A stretch of 64,000 nt of DNA from contig NZ_JAZIBG010000048.1 in NCBI RefSeq assembly GCF_036621135.1, positions 62,001 through 126,000 of the forward strand, in the 5' to 3' direction. This document shows, one piece after another, positions 61,901 to 64,000 of the stretch. A program made the translations under genes and the position numbers. The stretch's first letter is position 1. Each line of letters starts with the position of its first letter. A model generated the notes under the pieces. That model ran no database searches. It was not told where the DNA came from and saw only the letters and a list, made by a program, of their open reading frames with translations. The stretch is from Aquincola agrisoli (GTDB taxonomy: Bacteria; Pseudomonadota; Gammaproteobacteria; Burkholderiales; Burkholderiaceae_C).

Positions 61901-64000
61901 GCAACGCGGAAGGCGTCAGCGACGGCCGCGGCGAAGGCTTCCTCAGCTACACCATCAAGGCCAAGCGCACGGTGGCCACCGGCACCGTCATCGACGCCAC
62001 GGCGCGCATCGTGTTCGACACCGAGGAGCCGATCGACACGCCGCCGATCTTCAACACGCTCGACGCCGGCCTGCCCAGCAGCGCCGTCACCGCGCTGCCC
62101 GCGACCACCGAGGAGCCGACCTTCCTCGTCTCCTGGAGCGGCGCCGACGCCGACGGCGGCTCGGCGCTGGCCAGCTACACGATCTACGTGTCGACCAACG
62201 GCGGGGACTGGAACCCCTGGCTCGTCAACACCACGCTGACCGAATCGCTCTACGAGGGCGTGGCCGGCAACCACTACGCGTTCTTCAGCGTGGCACGCGA
62301 CAACGCGGGCAACGTGGAAGCCGTGCCCGAGACGGCCGACGCCATGATCTCCGTGGGCGCCGGCAGCGGCTCCATCGTCGGCATCGTGTTCGACGACACC
62401 GACGGCGACGGCCGCCACGACACCGGTGAAGCCGGCCTCGGCGGCTGGACGATGTTCCTCGACACCGACGGCGACGGCGTGCTCGACGAAGGCGAGCGCA
62501 CCACGCTGACGGCCGCCGACGGCAGCTACCGCTTCGACGACGTCGGCGCCGGCCTCGTCACCGTCGGCCGCGTGCTGCCGCAGGGCTGGCTGTCGACCTC
62601 GCCGGCGGACAACCGCCAGGTCGTCACGGTCGTGGCCGACGGCACCGCCGAAGGCGCCGATTTCGGCAGCTTCCAGCGCATCAGCCTCGGCGGCGTGAAG
62701 TTCGACGACAGCAACGCCAACGGCGTGCTCGACGCCGGCGAGGCGCTGCTCGCGGGCTGGACGATCCAGCTCGACCGCAACGGCGACGGCAGCATCGACG
62801 CCACCGCCGTCACCGGCGCCGACGGCAGCTACCGCTTCGAGAACCTCGGGCCGGGCGTGTACCACCTCAGCGAGGTGGCGCAGGCCGGCTGGCTGCGCAC
62901 CACGCCGGGCAACGGCGTGTTCAGCGTGGTCGCCACCAGCGGCCTGGCGGCGGCCGACCTGCACTTCGCGAGCGTGCGCCCGGCGAGCATCTCCGGCGTC
63001 AAGTTCGAGGATGTCGACGGCGACGGCCAGCGCGACGAAGGCGAAGGCCTGCTCGCGGGCTGGACCATCTTCCTCGACAGCAACGGCAACGGCACGCTGG
63101 ACGCGGGCGAGCGCAGCACCGTCACCGGCACCGACGGCAGCTACCGCTTCGACGACCTGCTGCCCGGCAGCTACACGGTCGCCGAGGTCATGCAGGCCGG
63201 CTGGATGCAGACCGCGCCGGCCACGTCCACCGGCTCGGCCTCCATCGGCAACCAGGACCAGGCACTCGAGCTGCCGGACGCCGGCCTCGACACCGCGGCC
63301 CTGTCGCCGTCGGCCACCGCCGGCAACGGCTGGGCCAACACGCTGACCGGGCTCGACGCCTTCCGGGCCGACAGCCGCTTCAGCGGCATCACCGGCAGCG
63401 GCCTGTCGGTGGTGGTGATCGACACCGGCATCGACCTCGACCACGCCTTCTTCGGACCCGACACCGACGGCGACGGCATCGCCGACCGCATCGTCTACCA
63501 GTACGACTTCGCCAACGACGACGCCGACGCGAGCGACCGCAACAACCACGGCTCGCACATCTCCAGCATCATCGGCGGCGCCGACGGCACCTACGGCGGC
63601 GTCGCGCAAGGCGTCGACCTGATCGCGCTGAAGGTCTTCCAGGACAGCGGCAAGGGCTACTTCTCGTACCTCGAGAACGCGCTGCGCTGGGTGGTGGCGC
63701 ATGCCGACGAGTTCAACGTCGGCGTGGTCAACCTGTCGCTGGGCGACGGCGGCAACTGGAACACCGCGATCGGCCGCTTCGGCCTGGCCGACGAACTGGC
63801 CGCGCTGGCCGAGAAGAACATCATCGTCACCGCCGCCTCGGGCAACAACTACGCCCAGTTCGGCGGCGCCTGGGGCGTGGCCTACCCGGCCGCCGACCCG
63901 GCGGTGCTGGCGGTGGGCGCCACCTGGGCCGGCGACCTCGGCGGCCCCTGGAACTACGCGGGCGGCGCGAGCGACTACACGACCGGTGCCGACCAGATCA
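46978..64000 (+). CDS. Giant LEPR-XLL repeat protein with CARDB repeats and C-terminal subtilase domain, partial
   Basis: At least 5,674 residues, open to the right edge. GGAG precedes ATG 46978. The LEPR-XLL motif is FEPLEQRMLMSADL at 42-55. Then a pre-peptidase-like region, a lectin-like sandwich (about 262-473), two GATase/ThuA-like modules (747-960, 1586-1791), Ig-like SbsA domains, twelve CARDB repeats of about 124 residues (2112-3618), a DUF7619-like region, three SdrD-B-like repeats (about 5132-5418), and an S8 peptidase domain with Asp5482 (VVVIDTGIDLDH), His5524 (NNHGSH) and Asn5623; the Ser lies past the edge. A surface or secreted adhesin/protease is likely. Confidence 0.9.
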   Translation, partial: MHRSAPHLPARTLALIQRAITGLKLPGSRPTGRMPELPALHFEPLEQRMLMSADLMPGAGANGAPAPVAALQVAPAAAALSVDLASLQGDGGGPRFVADFDTDDFSTPLQPLSPRGSLVHAGGVAGELAAQGERDSLSLTVEAGRSVSLRFSPALADSLLRAKLEVFNAADQSLGFVEAGEAGQALALRIAAGAGGALRIDVSSLSGAGAYQVELFLDAVLEGTDSTGMDDAVDLSAQLAPLPGGTGSHTSIIGRLDPAGLAAPLYVETFENGLAEQWSLSSSHGDATIGTTSYYDNGQGSNGGSYGSWGTALYSEGDRYGDYGGYGGEPTAATIGTQAVGGYDDALNEAIWTVNVAGRSNLLLEFDHWGYDPVAEAFSGSAFTGSEFADGIAASVDGITWVPVATLAAPADNGRAHHTIDLSAALAAHGLTPTSELRLKFQHADTPHTGEFGELVRSYRYWDNLTIREAETLRRVAPAATTFEGSNLFGSLDVLGDGITPAEGSYLDTNSATTWLGDVEGQYPLDTKLVFDLGGNVLVSDLELSVDGNDDYAVDYSLDGEIWSRLTTISRYAGEVGYGMETLSSIDGAAEYEASIDFEAVEARWLRVYATGGDDNYFGVGEVRVMTSTQAGDNQDWHRIDLEAGDVVSLALQFAGGQADAGALQLFDADGRLLTLGTRTGSTGAAISGFSAPAAGTYYVRVGGSQAGEYHLAVTKDVLLGGALSRAEDITATPVVVDGFRAPTQGGSSGTIRVAVHRGDSTLISRLNDSTHGIQAVSVAGTDIDTAAELANYDVVMIGHSSYEHEFEGFAAALRDWVEAGGGVIATGWTVYGAGTGYAGSSGDSSTAIPDIDAIVPVATGGRYDSQYSGLLDIGSIAHPITEGLGDFYLPSIYVEYAAGGADPGATTLAELNGRAAVVAGEVQSGRGVYLGPTYFDYSYLVQGDLDRLLEQAVVWASGDGTHDYTVRATAGDTLTVTAEPVGSADGEPGNTLVPTLEVVDEDNTVVASSATGSLSFVAGDTGRYRIRLGAESGQGDVILRVAGSTAAAADTFGVSASSVDGLLRTTYFPGYVDIEFGQPLLLTSLTAQSLTIDGQAASSFTVLDGSSVRFFFDGSAWPDGEHTLALAAGALTDIRGQALEAWSHSFELDTTLPVVTAASIAQQGRIDGTPSMLTIDFSEALDTEYLDSSDVSLVDVVTGNSIALTSFHYDAENRRLELGLPALEDGRYQLALWSGYYAFKDLLGLPLNGDPSDPLPSGGGDNTPDNFVLDFIVDQDEQDFAQLPPFAAQGSLVHGRLATGGLNGQADTDAFTVMLTGDQLLTVFARATPTPLGDPSDLVIGLKVFDAAGNLVASADGVQGEGAVLQTVRAAGGGLLAAGTYRIELSNLAGDGGYELGLLLGARAEGELAQPGTPNNTPQTAEDIASSFVDLGNGGSRGAVVGSLVTPPQDGGGGEPVLTAQDADTEGDYYRFTLRADEYATIVLAPALGGQFDGSLVVDLLDADGNLLATSHARGGAAVQAIREFKAGAAGDYLLRVRGDSEALYNLTVTRSLSFELPQAGGTALQDISGTHQALGHLSGSGSVGSGAVRVAVFNGGSGASLVAQLNDDTWFDFTATSVTANQIDTVEELSQYDVVVIGDEYNHGQYGTFAQALRQWVEGGGGLVATGWTVYAAGSSTSPVLPDIDAIVPVDTTVRHNYYNGGTVNVADASHPATDGLTDFQVSGYIEYSTGGADPGAQTLATVNGRAFAVVGQPQDGRSAYLGAVYYDGFAGNNAALDRLLEQTVAWAAGDRDDSYVLQVAAGDVLTLTTQTPGDGGDTPLNTLATRIELYDAGGTLVASNERGAADGRNALLTHIALDGGTYRVRVVAVAGEGDYVVSVDGATGGERETAPQVVAVTPAAGALLSAPPTEIVVELSEGVRADSVSVDDLVLDNGGTVVGVEMLAGHRLRFLVELPPEEGTTTFRFAAGAFTDLQGTPSEAFESSFVYDLTGPRVVASSPDAAAQPNAPFNTWTFTFNENVDAATVGYDDVLVFTGPAGQNLRNQVQSVTASGNTLTVTFTNQYAAGIYTLVLGPDIRDRAGNLMDQDGDGIAGEAEDSHTATVTLRSPDLTPVVVTAPASGSFGAPISVTWTVKNAGNGATNASYWYDGFWLSRDTTVSSDDIQLSDQYIELGPLAADGSYTRTASLTLPLNTNYLDGTYYLLLRTDRHGYQGEADETNNTLASEAFTLTVPPLPDLVAEDVQVAPVVEAGKATTITWTTRNQGTAATATGWYDHIYLSADASYGSGDIYIGQVYNSSSIAAGGTLARSANLTIPLAQTGQWHVIVRSDVYDYVEEFAAEGNNETASAATVNVIVPTEDLVPTAVAVPEAATFGDRITVAWSVQNQGTGPTVGNWTDRLWLSTDDTRSDDDIYLGEFSSSGDTPLAAGGVYHRSRDITLPLRGTLNTGSYRVLVQTDYYGNEPETNEANNVRASSAITLTVPPFADLTVSNVTVPDGVRSGNTTTVRFTLTNQGTAPASDFRFRLVLTDSNVPGSSSHHLGDFAFNDTLRPGQSIEIAQDVTLPISAPGNWYVGVTADIGNVVFEHAAEDNNSALSTLTSIPLPPLADLRVTDIVAPADALSGQVVPITWTVTNQGSGSIIGGRWVDRVYLSTDGGASNGIFVGDFSYEGDLAAGASVTRTQNITVPGDRIGSYTVVVRTDINGDNYEYDGEDNNRTVDNTTLVASFPPLPNLTVASITPPSDAFSGTQTIVSWVVTNTGNGSTSVPRWLDTVVLSLNDVYGDGDDIVLGSVANPSYLADGESYVNTLTFTVPRGLAGDYRLLVKADANHQVFENTAEGDNVGVSALTRFTLTPPPDLRVTAVQAPTQAFSGQPMSLNWTVTNAGDGRTAETSWYDRVYVSTDNVFDAGDLALGTFFHSGALDGGESYTATHSVTLPVGEVGERWFFVVSDIYNNVYEHANENDNAGGEDTATNVVLTPPPDLEVSSITLPASARAGNTLEFSYSVTNYGATATAESYWTDTFYLSADAVLDAGDLVLGTRGHGGVLGVDGSYGATPGFKLPDTLDGAYYLIVHTDSGNQVFEGFAGANGDPNANNVAVSAAPIVVSSRPANLVIESFTAPATGEAGKQIVVTWTLRNAGTGATQANYWIDQIIASNDDILGDDDDIVLASTSPGEILAAGATLTQSAVVSLPFGMQGNYKLFLRADATQQVFEGSGEGDNVASLPLTVTRDTPDLVVSSLSATAPQAYAEPIVVTWRVDNEGDNRTNANYWSDRVWLSRDGTLGSGDVLLGTVSRGNPLAAGEGYDATAQFALPSGFGAGDYFVIVETDVNNLVTEGTAGEANNLRASATPITIPPEVLVPVLRPDLRVERVDAPAEAISGQALQVSWTVRNDSTDPTGARNWYDAVYLSRDLVFDRATDLYLGYADHAGGLAAGASYTQTKTFTVPYGQSGPFYVFVVADGGNGLPELVETNNAGVDSGFTQVTLAPPADLLVGEITIPVNAIPGRDATITYTVTNQGTNPALGSWRDSIYLSADDTWDIGDLLFGTVQHNGPVAGGASYTEALTAALPGLTPGNYRVIVRSDILNTIAESNEGNNVSASLDAVAIDVETLALGTPASGTIATGQAVFYKVVVGAGETVRVVLDSDGEDNGNELYLRYGSMPTRGQFDHTGRDPFVADQLAVIPTTEAGTYYVMLYGADGRAPRPYTLTASILPFSLQSVDQAEVGNGGTVTLQVDGAKFDAQTQFALINGAGESIFGTVSKLENSSRAYVTFDARGAAAGAYSLAAEAADGTVALYAEQIQVVDGGGAEIVRSIQGPAEVRPGRVILANLVYANEGDADTMAPLFIVTSPTGTRFGSTAESIGLSSSVQLLGVAPSGPQDILRPGDHHSLPLLFESVNAPMSFTTRVIQETSTEPIDYALLEQSLRMPGMTDTEWQTRWLTQLQPRLGGTWGDYVRLVNALSKQYSTPERTLSDVRELFDIAFTENPAFLASMSYSGTLQDADTGAAMGGVEMAVYRQTGTTYVFAGRTTTAADGRFTLGYLQPGTYTLALGRVVPTEDGGTDIERPYSFDLNRNGIADAASPVFTITEATDIAGAALYARLTPVEPTPENVDLAPAMATDASGLSHMVWTRDGVFWHAVNDGTGWKDAQPLPGNVAGDGLQLAADPRLIDGNREGLLATWRQGEGNAAEVYYSVGARQPDGTWQWTAAAKLTDNAQFDGAYAIGIGADGKPVLMVQRKDATNPNDDFDLYGGETAIQDPVFVDVIAQQMEELRVLLDAMSDAELEAMGVHRIRFSKSIGNVNLGPLGSVKSEIRVDLQAQIDCTLIFRGNGAFKFDINIGGVKTEIEGRAGGDVRYVADHDTCVYVFKSARINAQVSGAVNVPLSFIPVVGTALTAMGVKGRFEVAAGGNLVWDAGADFPGWWSSGSGSFRGSVGLNWEGSIPFTGLEAVVRALINVNGKWDDQGLGMREPPISGTILVRVKHNWFFGGSGWTEYTYTYPGSDMGSTGMDGDLLTLDDAIFAGNAYDTAISFGFDPRATGTLNDYTGAGETAITSNLQSEGEPVIAESPTGELWAAWASEDGVHVARHQNGAWQPASLVPGSGGYSARGLSLAFDGNGDAIALWNRLDTSGLTTSSSSAQIQAVLESGGDLVFARFSAGAWSAPQALTTAAGEEQSAKLVRLANGDVLAAWTLSTAGLDAYMPSVTVQTALWSAATGTWGAVENVAAGRVMGALSISQQGGRPVLVWAEAVNSSNATVLRSSTRETGGWTAAGTLQIAISQSLVDVAQALEGGSTLPPADGDGALEMAGLPLPSPPEECCDEEDPPPYEPDPVVPRDPNDILGPAGFGEERWIAATDTLAYTIRFENAADAAAPAQEVVVTQQLDADLDWRTFRVDDFGFGDQRVELSGTTAFYQARLDFSATKGYLLDVSASIDTATGIVTWRLTTLDPATGELPVDAQLGFLPPNRNAEGVSDGRGEGFLSYTIKAKRTVATGTVIDATARIVFDTEEPIDTPPIFNTLDAGLPSSAVTALPATTEEPTFLVSWSGADADGGSALASYTIYVSTNGGDWNPWLVNTTLTESLYEGVAGNHYAFFSVARDNAGNVEAVPETADAMISVGAGSGSIVGIVFDDTDGDGRHDTGEAGLGGWTMFLDTDGDGVLDEGERTTLTAADGSYRFDDVGAGLVTVGRVLPQGWLSTSPADNRQVVTVVADGTAEGADFGSFQRISLGGVKFDDSNANGVLDAGEALLAGWTIQLDRNGDGSIDATAVTGADGSYRFENLGPGVYHLSEVAQAGWLRTTPGNGVFSVVATSGLAAADLHFASVRPASISGVKFEDVDGDGQRDEGEGLLAGWTIFLDSNGNGTLDAGERSTVTGTDGSYRFDDLLPGSYTVAEVMQAGWMQTAPATSTGSASIGNQDQALELPDAGLDTAALSPSATAGNGWANTLTGLDAFRADSRFSGITGSGLSVVVIDTGIDLDHAFFGPDTDGDGIADRIVYQYDFANDDADASDRNNHGSHISSIIGGADGTYGGVAQGVDLIALKVFQDSGKGYFSYLENALRWVVAHADEFNVGVVNLSLGDGGNWNTAIGRFGLADELAALAEKNIIVTAASGNNYAQFGGAWGVAYPAADPAVLAVGATWAGDLGGPWNYAGGASDYTTGADQI
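53311..57830 (+). repeat. Twelve tandem CARDB-type repeats within the giant gene
   Basis: Repeats begin near 53311, 53692, 54061, 54442, 54811, 55180, 55558, 55930, 56320, 56692, 57085 and 57460, with spacings of 369-393 bases. Each has a start such as PDLVVSSL, a core of the type VTWTVxNxGxG, WYDxxYLS, and an end ETNNxxxS. DNA identity between copies is moderate, so the array is old rather than a fresh expansion. Confidence 0.88.
62371..63230 (+). repeat. Three SdrD-B/SpaA-like repeats within the giant gene
   Basis: Three copies of about 100 residues with the pattern GVKFDDSNANGVLDAGE, LAGWTI and DGSYRFDDL, and an Asp-rich calcium-loop-like DxDGDG or DxNxNG segment. The bases GACGGCAGCTACCGCTTCGA recur in each copy (near 62518, 62821 and 63133). 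Confidence 0.85.

Overview
The window is about 64 kb of very GC-rich DNA with tightly packed genes and strongly GC-biased third codon positions. The gene families point to a betaproteobacterium of the order Burkholderiales, probably near Rubrivivax, Leptothrix, Ideonella or Rhizobacter. Support comes from three PEP-CTERM proteins, a LEPR-XLL giant secreted protein, a TonB receptor with DUF3649/PepSY/DUF3325 partners, a NitT/TauT-type transporter with an AtzD/barbiturase-like hydrolase, and SorAB. The genus is inference. I saw no tRNA, rRNA, CRISPR array or insertion sequence.

Layout. 1-865: the start of a type II NADH dehydrogenase (cut by the window edge) and a small secreted protein, both on the minus strand. 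1083-5568: a Fur-box-controlled siderophore receptor followed by three small or membrane iron-uptake genes. 5590-13578: a divergent LysR regulator and a seven-gene plus-strand operon encoding an isochorismatase-type hydrolase, a periplasmic binding protein, a dehydrogenase, a dihydroorotase-like amidohydrolase, an AtzD/barbiturase-like ring-opening amidohydrolase, and an ABC ATPase and permease. This looks like a complete uptake and degradation pathway for a cyclic ureide or imide. LOG-family and DUF3830 genes follow. 14707-24297: a minus-strand operon read from an FNR/Anr-like promoter at 24367-24380. It carries an outer-membrane factor, an HlyD adaptor, an RbbA-like ABC protein, an ABC-2 permease, a MaoC-phosphate acetyltransferase, acetate kinase and a universal stress protein, and so joins an exporter to low-oxygen acetyl-phosphate metabolism.

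24391-31159: a ketopantoate reductase, then two translationally coupled large lipoproteins, one without a recognisable family and one with pentapeptide repeats. 31401-34934: a quinoprotein-type beta-propeller fused to a cupredoxin-like domain, an unusually perfect hairpin, a PEP-CTERM protein and a strong terminator. 34952-38512: a minus-strand stress-like cluster of Rnk, a tandem universal stress protein, a protein made of 29 unbroken hexapeptide repeats, and a GNAT-Rnk fusion. 38913-42027: a subtilisin-like protease with an autotransporter-type passenger repeat but no beta-barrel, followed by a PEP-CTERM protein. 42442-43227: an apparently truncated GlxA-type regulator. 43244-45988: ECF sigma factor, anti-sigma factor, SorA and SorB. 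46213-64000: a PEP-CTERM protein and a giant surface or secreted protein of at least 5,674 residues, with twelve CARDB repeats, SdrD-B-like repeats and a subtilase domain that runs off the window.

The strongest candidates for undescribed biology are the ureide operon, the hexapeptide-repeat/GNAT-Rnk stress cluster, the exporter/acetyl-phosphate operon under an FNR-like site, and the propeller-cupredoxin fusion.
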